Below are positions 34,501-47,724 of a stretch of DNA of 64,000 nt, piece after piece. The notes beneath the pieces are model-generated. The model did no database searches. It saw only the letters and a list, made by a program, of their open reading frames with translations, and was not told where the DNA came from. Where the stretch lies: assembly GCA_009823395.1 (NCBI GenBank), contig CM020517.1, positions 13,129,001-13,193,000 of the forward strand, given 5' to 3'. The stretch comes from Thamnaconus septentrionalis (lineage: Eukaryota; Chordata; Actinopteri; Tetraodontiformes; Monacanthidae). Each line of letters opens with the position of its first letter. Position 1 is the first letter of the stretch. Position numbers and translations under genes: made by a program.

Positions 34501-37500
34501 TTTGTCACCCACTTCATAACTCTGGTGTGGAGAAAATCGAGCGGGCAGATGTTGACTGACTGCTACTTCTCATCTCGCCCCTTGCAGCTGTTCTATAAGA
34601 ACGGACAGCCTTTCCCTGCCCACCGGCCCGTGGGACTGAGGGTCAACATCACCCACATCGAGCTGGCGCTGGACATCCCTGTCACGCAGGAGGTTCTGCA
34701 GGAGCCGGAGTCCAGCGTGGTCAAAGTGGCCTTCACCGTGCGCAAGGCGGGCCGCTACGAGGTCGCTGTGAAGCTGGGCGGCCTCAACGTGGCCTACAGC
34801 CCCTATTACAAGATTTTCCAGCCAGGTGTGAATTTAATCTCGATCCGTTTCACATCCAGCTAGGCCTGTGCGATTAATGGATTTTAAAATTATTAGTCAA
34901 GACGATGTTCAAAAAATGCTCTCGCATGCTTCCGGGCTGTGCGCCTCTATATGTCTATTTTACAGAATGTGAGGGTTTTGCACTTTATTCATTCATCGTC
35001 ATTCAAGATGATAGAAAACCCTTTTCTTTTTAGAGTCACGTTTGGTGAAAGACAGTTAATGTTGTCACTTTAGCCACAAGGGGATTCATTTGTGTTTGAT
35101 TCTTAAGTTTTCACTTTACTCCCAAAAAAGTGAACAGAATCTTTGTTTATGAAGAACCTGTTCATTTTCAAGTGAAGTTTGGTGACAGTGAGGTTGTCAC
35201 TTTATTAATCCCAAGGGATCCGTCTTTGTTTTGTCAGAGATTAGTCAAGACTGTAAATGTCACTTTACTAAACCCAAGGAGGATTTACAGTATCTTTCAG
35301 TTGCCCTTCATTACCAATAGGAACATTTGTTTTGCTATTTTTCTTTAAAAATAAAGATCAAACATTTGAAATAGTTTTTTCAGAGAAAAAGATTGTGTTT
35401 TTATTTTTGTCCAAAATCGCCCAGCCCGACATCCAGCTTCTGTTTTAGGGAAGAATCATTTGCTCAGTGTTTGTCTTTTCTCTCCTCTTGTGCTCCTCAG
35501 GCACTGTCGTCCCATCGAAAACCAAGATAGCCTACCACTTCTCCACCTTGGTGCTAACAAACGGCCAGCAGCACATTTTGCAGATTGAGCCCAGGGACGA
35601 ATACGGAAACCCCACCAGTAACTCCACATCCCTCACAGACGAAACCAACTACAGCGTCCACGTGCACTCGGTGAGTACAACTCTTTCTTTTATGCTGCCA
35701 TGTGAACATTAATTGTGCTAAAAAATAGGAACAACCCAATCGATTCAGTCTTGCGGGGACGGTTGCCAAACCTAGAGTGCAGCTGGTGCTGGCCGCTGGC
35801 TCCCAGAAGTGTGAGCTGGGACGAATTCAAGTGTTTTTATCTGTCTGTTCCTCCAGCTGGGCACCGTGGATGACGACAGTCTGGAAGAGTTCTACAGTAA
35901 GTCCGTTTCTCTGAACAAGCAGCAGTGCCAGGTCCTGCTCAGACTGACCCTGAGGAGGACCGGCTGTTTCAGGACCCGCATCTCCTACAAGGACCAGCTG
36001 CTCAGCAACGGGGAGTTTGACATTATTGTTCTCAATGGTGAGCGTCCTCTTCACGCTGCCCCACAGCACACAGTGATTTCTTTTCATGCTGAATATGCTA
36101 AAATGTAATTGAGTGTCTCTTCATGTTGCAGAGAATGAGAAGGCCTGTGTGGAGAAGAACGTCTCCACTCCGGGCATAAGCATCTACTTTGAGGCGTACC
36201 TTTACAACAGTGGGAACTACAGCGGTTCCTCGTGGCAGTTGCCGGCCTCCTCTCTGCTGGCTCCTCAGAGGAGGCCTTCCATGGGAGAAGAAGAGGAGGA
36301 GCACGACTCTCCTGTGGAGGGACAACCTGAGAAGGTCAAGAAACCAAAAAAGGTCTACTGTTACATATCGCCAAAGGTATACAGTTAACACCTCACAGAC
36401 TGGCTTCATTTACCATGCGGGATTTTCAACCAGCGTGTGTTTTAATGCCGATACAATCTTCCCTAATACAACAGCAACTATCCGTCAAGGAGTTCTACCT
36501 GAAGATAATTCCGTGGCGCCTTTTTACTTTTCGCGTTTGTCCGGGAACGAAGGTAAGCAGGTCTGAAAACTCCTTGCAAGATGTCACTTCCGCCTTCTTT
36601 TATCTCACGGGCTCACTGTTGCCTTCACAGTTCACCTACTGTGGTCCCGACCCCATCCATAAGTACCTGACTCTGGTGGTGGATGATGGGATCCAGCCTC
36701 CCGTGGAGCTCAGCTGCAAAGACCGGAACATCATGGCCGCAACCTTCATCCGCTTCCTACACAAGAACATCGGTTCGTCCACGTCCAGCCACGTCCTCGA
36801 ACCCCTTTTTGCCTTTGTGTGACGCGCGGCTGTAATCGTTGCGCCGTGTTGTCTGCAGGCGGCTCGGAAACGTTCCAGGACAAGGTGAACTTCTTTCAGC
36901 GGGAACTCAGGCACATTCACTCGAAGAAACCTCGCACCAAGACCTGCCTAAAGATCACCCGTCACTTCATCCTCGATTCGGTGAGCGCTCCTTCGTTTTC
37001 TGCACCAGTGGTAGAGAAACTGGCATCTCACGGTGAGTCTCGAGCTGCGTCCTATCTTTTCACGCTTAACTGTGACTCTCCCCCTTTCACAGTCCCTGAA
37101 GGCCACAAGGAACTTCTCTGTGTCGGACTGGAGCAAGAACTTTGAGGTTGTGTTCCAGGATGAGGAAGGTATGGTTGTTTTTCACTCTTGCACGAAGCTT
37201 CACTTAGAACTCTTCTCCTCGTCTTAAGTCAGAGACACAGTGGGAAGTGTTCACTTTATAAGATTTAGTAGCATCTAGTGGTAAGAAAGCATATTGCAGG
37301 CTAATAGTAGGCCACATTGGTTATAGCTGGGAATCTCTGTTTTCTGATGTCCACATTGATCTCACTTCTTTCTTATGTGATGTGATCTCATACTATTTAA
37401 TTACTTTAAGTTAACGACTCAGTAACTAAATAGTTTTATACTGAGGGATCCCTGTAAATGCTACACTCTGGCCCTTTATTATATTAATAATAATCGTAAT

Positions 37501-40485
37501 ACATTTTATTTGTATAGCCCTTTTCTGAAAACTCAAAGACACTTTAAAAGAGCATTAAAATAATAAAATCAGTACATATAACTACAAACAAATCCAAATG
37601 TAATGGTGGACATGGTGGTAAAAATGTATTTTTCTTCCTCCTGCAGCTCTGGACTGGGGAGGGCCTCGCAGGGAGTGGTTTGAGCTGATCTGCAAGACTC
37701 TCTTTGATACCTCCAACCACCTGTTCACCCGCTTTAGCGACAACAACCAGGGTCTTGTAAGTTTGAGCTTTTTTTTCCGTTTAAGCCGCATTAATAAAAT
37801 TACCTTTCATCGACTTTTGGAAAGAGCTTCCTTGCTGTGTTCCAGGTGCACCCCAACGCCGAGCGGCCGGCCCACCTGCGACTCAAAATGTACGAGTTTG
37901 CCGGTCGCATTGTGGGCAAGTGTCTGTACGAATCGGCACTGGGTGGCGCCTACAAGCAGCTGGTGCGGGCTCGCTTCACACGCTCCTTCTTGGCCCAGAT
38001 CATCGGCCTCAGGATGAACTACAAGGTATGGAACACAGCCCCCGCCGTGCTTGGATTGTTTACCCCGTGCCGTTAGCCGCTCTGTCTAATCACATTAACG
38101 TTCCCCTCAAAGCCAAGAAACCCGACGCGGCTCTCGGCTGTATTTATTCCACAGAGGACAAGCCGGCATGTTTTGCTGTTTATCCCACTTCCTAAGATTT
38201 CAAAGCCGAGAGCCGACTCGCTCCCCAGCCATTTTTTTGTCTCTCCCTCTAAAAAATGAAGTGCTATGTTTATTTAAAAAACGTCACAACCCACTGTTTT
38301 CACTTTATTTTTTTTTCTCCTCCTCTCAGTATTTCGAGACGGACGATCAGGAGTTCTACAAAACTAAAGTCTGCTTCATCTTAAACAATGACGTGAGCGA
38401 GATGGACCTGGTGTTCGCCGAGGAGAAGTACAGCAAGTCGGGGCAGCTGGAGAAGGTGAGGCGACCTTTACAAAAAGGTGCAGCCACGCCGAGTGGTCGT
38501 CCCTGCGTCCAGCTAAGCCTTTCAGCTAATGACTGTTTCCTCAGTGTTTGGTTTCACGTCTCGTCTGGATTTCACGCGTGCCTTCCAGCCGGCTCCTATT
38601 GTCCTGACCCGTGTTCCCCTCGCAGGTGGTGGAGCTCATATCGGGGGGAGCTCAGATCGCCGTTACCAATGAAAACAAGATGCATTATCTCAACCTGCTG
38701 GCCCAGTACAGGCTGGCCAGCCAGGTGAGGGACGAGGTGGAGCACTTCCTGAAAGGTAAGCACCGCGGGCGCAGCCGCGGCCCCGAACCGTGTTTGTCTT
38801 CCTTTGTGTCACACAACGGCGTCTTTCATAAGCGAGCTCGGGTGAACGTGCACCTTAATGGGGGGTCACTTCCTGATTGATTGCAGGTTTGAACGAGCTG
38901 GTTCCGGAAAACCTCCTCGCCATATTTGATGAGAATGAGTTGGAGGTACGTGTGGCGCAAATAACAAAAAGCCCTCTTGCTGCTCAAGCTGCTGCTGCCG
39001 CAGGAATTCTAAGCTTCTCCGTTCGTCTCCTCCTCCCTCAGCTGTTAATGTGCGGCACCGGCGACATCAACGTTCAGGACTTCAAGGCCCACGCCGTGAT
39101 CGTTGGAGGCTTGTGGCACTTCAGGGAGAAGGTCAGTCGCGAGGAAGTGCGACCGCGGCGGCAGCGCTGGGCTGTAGCGAACGTGTCTGAGCGTCACTGT
39201 TTCTTCTGTCTCGCAGGTGATGAAGTGGTTCTGGGCCGTGGTGTCCAGCTTCACTCAGGAAGAGTTGGCCCGTCTGTTGCAGTTCACCACCGGCTCCTCC
39301 CAGCTGCCCCCCGGAGGATTCAACACCCTCTGCCCCTCCTTCCAGATCATCGCCGCCCCGACGCACAGCACCCTGCCCACTGCACACACGTGGTGAGTAG
39401 AAAGACGCGTGAGGCTCTACGCCAGAGGTCAGATTTTCCCCAAAGCTCAATGCGTAACCGTTGACTTTTGCGCAAACTGAAGCTGCAGTTCAGATAACTC
39501 CAAATAGAAACATGGTTGCAGGTCAAATGACGTACACAAAGAGTCGCGTGACATGGTTGGCGTATGTGGAGACATCAGGAGACTGAGATATTTGATTTAT
39601 GATTGATTGATTGATATTTTTTTTATTCCTCTTGCCAGTATATCAGCATCAAAGCAGCAGAGGAATCTGTCTCTTATGATGCTTCTGGGAATGATGGTAC
39701 ACAAACATGGTGGAAGAATTATCACATCAAAGATTTCAGGGTCCAAACTGTTCATAATATTTAAATTTGTCCCTGAGCCAATAGCACAACTTCATTGACA
39801 CCCTCACGCTGTCCTTGACTTGTTTCCGACTTCAGGACTTGCCAGTTATGAGCAACGCTGGAGAACCTCTGTTTTACTTTCAGTGTCAAACACTGTCTGA
39901 CCAACAGGGGATCAAGAATGTCAATATTGGTTCAGCATCAATATTGGTTCAGCATTTCCACTGTGGTCTAAACTAACAGATTTGTTTTTGTCTTTGTCAT
40001 TAACATTAAACAAAATTCATTCGCACCAAAAATAATTTCCTGCAAAGATTTCATGATCAAATCTGAGATTGAGTAACATTTCAACATGTGTCCAAAAACT
40101 TTTTTTCCTGAAAGCTGTTGAGAAAGCTGCTAAGAATCAACATCTTGCTTTTCGAACTCGGTGAATGTTGTCTGTTGAAACTTTCCAGCCTTGAATCAAT
40201 CATTCAATCAACATTTATTTATTTAGCGCTTCACAACAACCAGCTGGTTTCCAAAGTGCTTCACAGGAATACAAGTGTATACATAAAAGCGATAAAAGAG
40301 AAATACTTAAAAGCGTCCTGCAAAACACAACGCAACGACTCAAACCTAAATGTCGGCCGCTTCTTCCTCTCCTCCTGTCCAGTTTCAACCAGCTGTGCCT
40401 CCCCACGTACGACTCCTATGAGGAGCTGCACAAGATGCTGAAGCTGGCCATCAGTGAGGGCAGCGAGGGCTTCGGCATGCTCTGA
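31558..40485 (+). CDS. arel1: Apoptosis-resistant E3 ubiquitin ligase 1 (HECT type), long N terminus
   Basis: Twenty-one coding exons in phase: 31558-31705, 32066-32234, 33483-33703, 34032-34103, 34258-34484, 34588-34825, 35501-35670, 35857-36037, 36132-36376, 36475-36552, 36631-36772, 36859-36980, 37093-37168, 37647-37756, 37846-38025, 38330-38455, 38626-38755, 38887-38945, 39042-39131, 39217-39392 and 40383-40485, totalling 1020 residues. AREL1 is a HECT E3 that ubiquitinates IAP antagonists and restrains apoptosis. In order: membrane anchor (residues 4-20), two SAM-like helical segments (about 30-80 and 90-150), hydrophobic hairpin (180-225), filamin-like repeat (about 262-358, AFTVRKAGRYEVAVKLGG), linker, and HECT domain (about 672-1020: DWGGPRREWFELI, RPAHLRLKMYEFAGR, VCFILNND, LPTAHTCFNQLCLP). 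Catalytic Cys is residue 987, 33 before the end exactly as in human. Residues 1-198 precede the Met of the usual 823-residue human form. The acceptor for exon 10 (AACAG) is weak, but homology is clear. Confidence 0.97.
37230..37490. mobile_element. Degenerate MITE-like element in arel1 intron 13
   Basis: One end reads aagatttagtagcatctagtgg. The other, read in reverse, gives AAAGGGCCAGAGTGTAGCATTT, resembling the inverted termini of the element at 45100-45522. The 58508 sequence has the same aagatttagtggcatct start. Boundaries are approximate. Confidence 0.45.
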
Positions 40486-40732
40486 CTCCTCGGGTCGGCG
40501 GGCACTGGCGCAGGGGTACGGGAGGAGGGGAAGCGAGCGCTGTAAACCTTCATCTCTATTCAGCAGGCGCCCGTCGGTTGCAAAGAATCTCCCCGACTCC
40601 GAGTAGCTTCTCTCTCTCAGGAAGAGAGGTCGGTACCGGAGGGACCAGAGGGCTTTTCTGAGAGCAGGACTCAGTCATGTCAAGTCTAATACTACTGAAT
40701 GTACATAGAATATCTTGCTTTTGTAAAAAAAA

Positions 40733-40738
40733 AATAAA
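40733..40738 (+). terminator. Proximal poly(A) signal of arel1
   Basis: AATAAA preceded by an A-run, about 248 nt after the stop codon. Confidence 0.5.
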
Positions 40739-42590
40739 TTCAAATAGAGAAAGGAACTGCTGAAGGCCTAGGTTAGACGCGAAGACACCTTCAGCATGGT
40801 AGTGTAACCGCTTCTTTCACATTTCGCAAAACTGAGGAAAACTTAAGCGCGGCGGCCCACATGCGATGCGTGCATCCGCAGCACTTTGGCCTTAACCAAT
40901 CAGGGACTGACATGTGTGTATGTAAATATGGAAAGCCACACTTTTACTTCGATAAATGTACATAGTGTGTATACACTGGTTTTTTTTTCCGTCTGGTGAC
41001 CTTCCGACTTTTTTGATTTGACGTTTGCGGTTAAGGGATTTCTTTGTTGCTGCACATTTGCTTTGTTTTTTTCATCTGTTGGCGTGGTTGGAGGTGGAGG
41101 TGGTGGTTGGGGGGTGGGGGTGGGGGGTCATAAATGAATGGGGTTTTTAAATACGTAGCCAAGTCATTTCTATTGTTTATATATATGTGTAACTTATTCA
41201 CGTCTTGGAGTTCTGTTTGTGTCAACCTTGTCTGTGACTGTCTGGAGCGGGACAATGTTTGGTTTTTTTCTTTTTTTTTCTTTTTCCTAACTTGCCTTAT
41301 TCACGCCCCCCTTTGCCTCAGATTGTACCCAGGGAGAAGCGGAGGGGAGCAATGGGCTGTAAATGTGTTCTGACTTTCCTACTCCTGCCTGCAGGGGTCA
41401 CTGTGGACGCGAGTGCTAGTTGGATGTTGAGGAGAGTGCATATACACAGGCGCATACATATGACATTCGTGTCTATGTATGTCGTGTGGATGCTTCCTCT
41501 ACCTTCCGTGGGTCTTACCTCAGAATCCCCCCGCGCCAACTTTGCGCCCCGGACTCCTAGTTGCCTCCTTCCTTCCTTTGACCCCGTGACCTTTAGCCAT
41601 ATCTCCTCACATCCTCCGTAAAACTCGAGTACGTTAAGCGCTCGCCACATCCTTTACGCCATCTTCGAAAAAATGTGTCCGTGATGCCGTCAGTCCATTC
41701 AGTAACCTGAGCCAACAGAGGTTTTTCCCCTCTCCCTTGATATTTGTGTAGCGTTTCCTTCACTCTTCGAGTTTACACGTTCATTAGACGTTTTTGGAAA
41801 TGTAGCGCCCGAGCTGTCGGTCAACCTGCTCGCACGGCGTCAAGGGTGGTTTGGATTTTTTAACTCGAAAGCGAATGAAACCCCTGATTAAGGTCTGATT
41901 GTTCTAAATAAGAACCTGATTTGCGTGTTATTGTGCGTCTCACTCAGCACTGTGGAGAGTTTTCTCCTCATGCCGTGCACGCAGCTCTGGTTACACGACA
42001 ACGGACGTCACAACTAATTCTTTTGGATTAAATTTGGCTGCTCTCTTTTCTGTCTTTTTTAAAAATATGTTTTGTTTTTTAACAGTGTTAAGACGTTTGT
42101 ACTGTGGCCCCGTTAACGGGATTACGATGTTTTGGGTTGTGCAATGTTTACCCCGAGGAGAGCTGTGAGAACGTGATAAGTGCTTATTGAAAAATGTTTC
42201 GATGAAAGGTGGTTTTTCGGCACAGACGCCAGATGCAGATGTGTTTCGGTAGAGTGGGAACAAGACACAATGTAGGTTCTGATCATGAAAAACAAACGGA
42301 GGAGTTCGAACCTGCTTTTTTTTTTTGGTTTGTTTTTTTACTTTGTCTGACATCTCGCTTCCCGCGAGCTTCTGCTCCTCCGTTTTTACGTTAGGTGTGT
42401 CCGTGCGTTAGACGACTCGACTGAGACTTTTTAGCAGTGTAGATAGTGTGAAATATTTGCCCATAAGCTTGAAGTTGGCAGGTACCTTCTCGGTTTGTTT
42501 TTTTCTTTCTCTGTTGTTTTTTTTTTTAATGGCATTCTTTGCCGATGAATGTTAAAGACTCTCTGCACTGCGGGTCCTTTTGTTTATGGG

Positions 42591-42596
42591 AATAAA
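42591..42596 (+). terminator. Distal poly(A) signal of arel1
   Basis: AATAAA in gggaataaaagc, followed by sequence with no further transcript-like features. It is preceded by long T-rich stretches, typical of long fish 3' UTRs. Confidence 0.55.
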
Positions 42597-42675
42597 AGCA
42601 TAACTGACAGAATTCTTGTCGGCCAATCTCATTCTTAGAGCATCATGTTTGGATTGCGTTTGGCGCTGAGTGATT

Positions 42676-42714
42676 GATCACGCACGCACACACACACGCA
42701 CACACACACACACC
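42676..42714. repeat. (CA)n / (CACG)n microsatellite
   Basis: CA units interrupted by CG, just downstream of the distal arel1 poly(A) signal. Confidence 0.9.
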
Positions 42715-45099
42715 CTTTTTACAATCATAAACCAAAACCTGGACTGTGTTTTATTAACTATGATCTAGTTTCTCGACATTAATAAAGAACTTTCACATGA
42801 CGTTCTACTTTTGCAGGATCTAATAATTTATTGTGCAGGGGGGATGCATTAAATCAAATATGTGTTTATGATATAAAATATCAATACTCTGGCCCTTGAC
42901 AAAAGAAACATTGAAAAAGCTGTTTTATAATGAATATAATTTGGAGTCCAGTTTCTTGTGGTGTGTTTGGTTGCGCAATAGAAAGTGGAACAAAGAAACA
43001 CTGGAATTACTTCCAGTGTTTCTCCAAGTCTTTAAAGACAACACCAAAACAAAATTTAAAAAAAGAAAGAAAAAAAAAAGAATTGGGGGTGTGAGTGACG
43101 TTGATTCACCGAGCAAATAAAATTCCAACGTATCCTTTCGCCTTACGGACACAAGGGGGCGATGGCTCCACGTCTGGCGAGCGCGGCCCTGACCGCGGGG
43201 CTGCCGAACATCAGGACACGATGCAGTTCAATCACGCAGCCTCTTCGCACTTCACAGCGAAGTATGCCGCATTGGATCTGCTCCATCTCAGCGTTTCCTC
43301 ATCCCGCCCGCGCACCTGTCGAATAAAAACTGAACGCTAAAAAAAAAAAAAAACACCCTGAATGATCAGAACGTGCTGCTTGCGTGCTGCGGCCTGGGCA
43401 AGTCACAGAAATCAATCTTTTGAGGGGGGAAAAAAAAACAACCTCTGCTGGAAGCTTCAGGCTTCCTTCCCCCCCTGCCCCCCCACCCGAGATCGACACG
43501 TTCCTGACAGCCCTCTCAGCGTCCCGATTTTTGCAAACGTGAAAGCCATGATTAGATGTTTGCTTCCTGAGTCATGCGCAATAGCCTGTGATGGAGTGTG
43601 CGTGTAAAACCTCTTCTTTCTCCTCTTGAAAAGATAAAATAAAATAAAATGCTTTTCTTGACGGACGTGGACACGCAGGCCCCCCTTTGGCTGTCCAAAG
43701 CTTCCACCCACATGTTCCTGGCGCGTCTCCGAACACTATAGGAGAGGGCTGAGGAGGCATCTTGAAGTACTTGGAGGCAGGAGCTCAGTTATTTGGTCTT
43801 GGCATGCACCTGTGCATTTGCATAATGGCCTCTCGAGAATTTCCCTCAGGAGTGTTTGCTAAAAACAGGACCACAAATCAGAAAGTCATCACGTGGCACA
43901 CGGGGGCAGGTTTGTGGGGAGGTTGTAATGTACCATATTGGAACGGTTGTCCCTCCCAGGGGAGCCAGCAGCAGAGAGCAACAATGCTTTGCATTTTTCT
44001 GTCTTCTGATGACACTAACTCGCTGGGAAAACACGTTGCTCTGTGGATGCTGCGCTAGTCCGTAAACATCTCCAGACCTGACTGCAGAATTTGGCTTTTG
44101 GGGCTTCGTGAGTTGTCAGGCTTCCAGTGGGGAAGTTCAGTCCACACGCGGTTCTCCTCAACCGAAGAATTTGCAAAATCAAAAAATCCGGTGCTTCGTT
44201 TCCCAGACACCCTACTGCCTCTGACGACGGCCATTCGTTTCCCAGATCAAAGGCGATTGTGCGGGTTGCGTCGATCAACGGCGCTCGATCTGTGGCGTGC
44301 CTGAGGTCTCTGGGAAGTTCCCACTGATCTCGCTGCTTCCTGAGCTGTCTGCTTCCCATCCCCAACGTCCAGGTTCCTCCTCATCACCAGACTTGGACGC
44401 CGCTGATTAGCCGCCAACTGGATTGGCTGCAAGGTATTCATCATCTGCGATGATTGGGCCAATTTAGAGGCCAGTCCTAATCAGGGTTGTTGGGAGACAG
44501 GAAAGCATCACCACAGCAGAGAGGGAGAAAGAGTTGAAGCTGAAGATCCCCTGAGAGGGTTTGCATCAGCTTCAGCGGGGCTGTAACACAGACCTGAAGG
44601 GTCCTTCACACTTCGGTCCAGGCCCCCGCACGCATCGATCCTCCGTAGAGTCGGTCCAAAGTAACCAAGACTGCGATGGGAAGAGGCGTTTTTCGTTCTA
44701 ATTTCAAAATGAGCGACCGCTTAATGGTCTGATTTGTCTGACGCCACATGGATTAATTCCCCAAATCCTCCGGATTTGTCTCCTGTATCCGTCCAGTTCA
44801 AGCGCACGCAGGAAGCGTTTGGAAAGGAGAGGTGAAACTCATCAGGCAGGCCAGTGAGGTTTGTTGCTTTAATGCTACCCAGGGAGCTGGATGGAGCTCC
44901 ACGCCCTCCTATTGGTGCGACATGAGCCGCATGTCACTGAGCGAAGCCGCGCGGGAGTGAAGTCAAAGCTTGTTGACCAGTCAGAAGAAAAGCCCACAGC
45001 TCCGTTTTTTGTTTTCTTTTAATATGAAATTACCGTCCTGTGGCTTTCACGTCCAGTTCATCTGCAGAACTCTAGCCTGTAGAATCAAAACTTGACCTT

Positions 45100-45522
45100 T
45101 CTTAAAGGTTAACTGTGTAATATTTGCAGATTTCAGAAGAAGAAACAGCGATATCAAGTGGTTACACTTTAGATGACAGTGTCTTTCATTCCCTCACCCC
45201 CTCCTGAGCTTGCCCGTAAACTACAGTGGCCTGCACACCCAAACCTGGATACCTCGTCCACTTTCTTCTTCGTTGGTTTACTTGAAAACATGAGCAGTCA
45301 CCCTAATTATGAAACACTCTGTCAGGCATGCTGGATTGTCTAGCAACTAACTGGGAGCAAGACCCTTGCTCTTTGTATATTATTATATATATTAGAACCA
45401 TTCTAAGGGTAGGAAAACTGCGATTACACACATTAATTGATGTATTTATGGGCAGTATATTATGTTTTTATCAATATAAAAATCATAAATCAAGCCAAGT
45501 ATTACACACTGGACCTTTAAGA
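45100..45522. mobile_element. MITE-like element with terminal inverted repeats
   Basis: The left end TCTTAAAGGT...TGTGTAATATTTG and the reverse complement of the right end TCTTAAAGGT...TGTGTAATACTTG match at 23 of 27 positions by eye. The 423-bp interior has no coding potential and is AT-rich. No target-site duplication is clear. This looks like a non-autonomous DNA transposon, superfamily undetermined. Confidence 0.65.
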
Positions 45523-46589
45523 GACAGATAGAGATTGAAGAGCGACTGAAAACACTGCCTGTTGCAGGTTTGGGAGATTTCACAGCTCAGATCTCAGAGT
45601 GGCCCGGCTGCCGTGCGAAGGTACCGTGTGTCTGAGCCGTATCCTCTCCCACCGCTGCTCTAGTCTGGAACTCAACTCCACGCAAAAGCTTTGCGTTATC
45701 TGGGAAACACCCGCAAGGCCGCGATGACATGGCTCTGGCCACTCGGTGCAATTAGACAAACAAAAAACTGAAAGGGTCAGGGCTCCTGCTGTTGATTAAA
45801 GCTCGCTCTCCTAATCTAACGCTGCTTCGCAGACGCCCCGCTCCTTCAGCCAGTCCGCCGTGACACAACTGCTGAAACCTGGCTCTCGACACGCGAGGCG
45901 GGACGCCGCTCGGTCCGGGGCAGGAACAACACGCATGAGCCGCCGCTCGCAGATGAAAGGGCCTCATTAAAACACATTCCTGTATCAATACGCCGGCTGC
46001 CAAGACGTCGGCGGTGCCGAGGCCCCGAGACGAGCGGGAGCTTACGAGCCGTAAGCGGTCTTGGAAAAAGTGCAAGGGTGGAGATTAAGTGTCCCCCAGC
46101 TGATGGCTGTCTGCTTGATATACGACGTTGGAGGGAAGTTAAGATTCATGGGGGTGGACGTCCTGCTGGGACGTGCAGCTGTATTAGATTCACCGTCGGT
46201 AAACTTTTCAGAACTTGTATCCCTCTGTTGCATTGTTGCGTCAACCCTCCTGCCAAAGCGGCCAAGTGGTTGACAGATGCCCCTCCCCCTCCACCCGCTA
46301 CCCCTCCGCTGTCACCACGGCAATCACACCGAGGATGTGACATCACATTCATTCAGGATTTACTTCATTTCCCCCCAGTGGTAGAATATTAGGTTTTTCA
46401 GTGCCGCCTGTCACATCTGAAACGTGATTACATCAGGGTGAATTAGTGAGATTGAATCTGTGCAAACCAGGTTGACGTTTGTTTTTTATATCGTTTGAAA
46501 TCCCCCCTTAATAGTAATAAAAAATAATGATAAAATAATGCAACACACAGACATGGGAACATTTCATCAACAGTGAGCTAAAATGTTCC

Positions 46590-46800
46590 CTTCTGGAAAT
46601 CAGCCCTTTGTGATGTCATAAAGGACACCGAATCCTCCCTGAGAGCACTACCAGATTACCCCCCACGCCCCCACCGGTCAGCAGTTTTGCTCCATCCACT
46701 GAGTCCACTGAGCCAGTGGTATCTGCCTTCTCTTCTCATATGAACAGAGTATCAGTTCATGCGAGTGGCTATAAACAGAGGGCTAAGTGTAACGCTTTCC
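46590..46800 (+). repeat. Dispersed repeat copy (CCCTTTGTGATGTCAT family)
   Basis: Has gccctttgtgatgtcataaa at 46601, catatgaacagagtatcagt and ggctataaacagagggctaa at 46769. The last motif is shared with the copies in angel1 intron 5 and vash1 intron 4. Confidence 0.55.
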
Positions 46801-47476
46801 CCAGATATTTGTGAAATGGCACAAACATAGTCCTGGATGAAAAATCTTAAATGATTGTAACACAAGCAATTTAAAATAAACACTAAGTAGATGATGACTA
46901 ATCACCCTCAGAATCCTTCAGTGTATCACGTTACAGCACGATGCGGGCGGCGCTACTTCTGTTTGAAAGGCAGCGTTTGTATCAGATTAATGTTTGAAGG
47001 AACCCCGATGCCTCATCGTGACCCTTCTCTTGTGGCTGAGCCCAACAAACCTCAGTTATGTGCAGCAGCGCGCCGCACTAGTGGACCCGCTGCAGGCAGC
47101 CCATCTGAATGAACAACCGTGCTGGCGCGCGCTCCGGGGGCCACATCATCGCGTGGAAGCTCCACAGCGAACATGACTCAATCATGTTTCTCTGCCGGGC
47201 GTAGCCACAGAGTTCGTCATCCCTGGCAGGGGGGGGAATTCACTCACTCATTCATTCATTCATACTTTCTCCAGATAGAGGATCATGTTTTAAACGGACT
47301 CGGCAGGCCACAATTTGCTGTGCGGCGGCCAGTAGTAGCCACATCTGGGCCACACATGTGCCATCTTCCCGCCTGAGCCGACCCGCGCTGACCAGCTCTC
47401 GGTGGGTCTGCAGTGCAGCGTAGGTGCCGACCACACGGGCGCTCCGGTGCCTCAGCAGCTGAGAAACCCGGAAAAA

Positions 47477-47480
<4 letters not shown>

Positions 47481-47539
<59 letters not shown>

Positions 47540-47541
47540 TT
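47481..47541. repeat. (TC)n microsatellite
   Basis: About 30 TC units with one interruption. A second (TC)n of about 14 units lies at 47692-47720. The Arg/Glu-rich minus-strand frames here are repeat artefacts. Confidence 0.95.
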
Positions 47542-47687
47542 TTCTCAGTAGCTCCATTTCCGTTAGCCCTAGAATTGCGCAAAACCTAAATATCGCAATA
47601 AAAAGTTGGTCACCTGCAAATCGCAATTGTACTTTGTTGAAATTTTAGAAATATCGCTTTTATTTTGCGAAAGACTAATGGAAAGGA

Positions 47688-47691
<4 letters not shown>

Positions 47692-47720
<29 letters not shown>
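47692..47720. repeat. (TC)n microsatellite
   Basis: About 14 TC units, about 150 bp from a longer TC repeat. Confidence 0.9.

Positions 47721-47724
<4 letters not shown>

Larger units (their letters stand above)
40486..42612 (+). other. arel1 3' UTR
   Basis: Non-coding DNA after the stop codon. Possible poly(A) signals lie at 40733-40738 (proximal) and 42591-42596 (distal), suggesting alternative 3' ends about 250 nt and 2.1 kb long. It contains a G-rich tract near 41085-41130 and T-runs. No ORF here looks genuine. Confidence 0.65.

Noticed and set aside
39133..39450. Minus-strand ORF across arel1 exon 20
   Set aside because: Shadow of the GC-rich HECT exon; no independent support.
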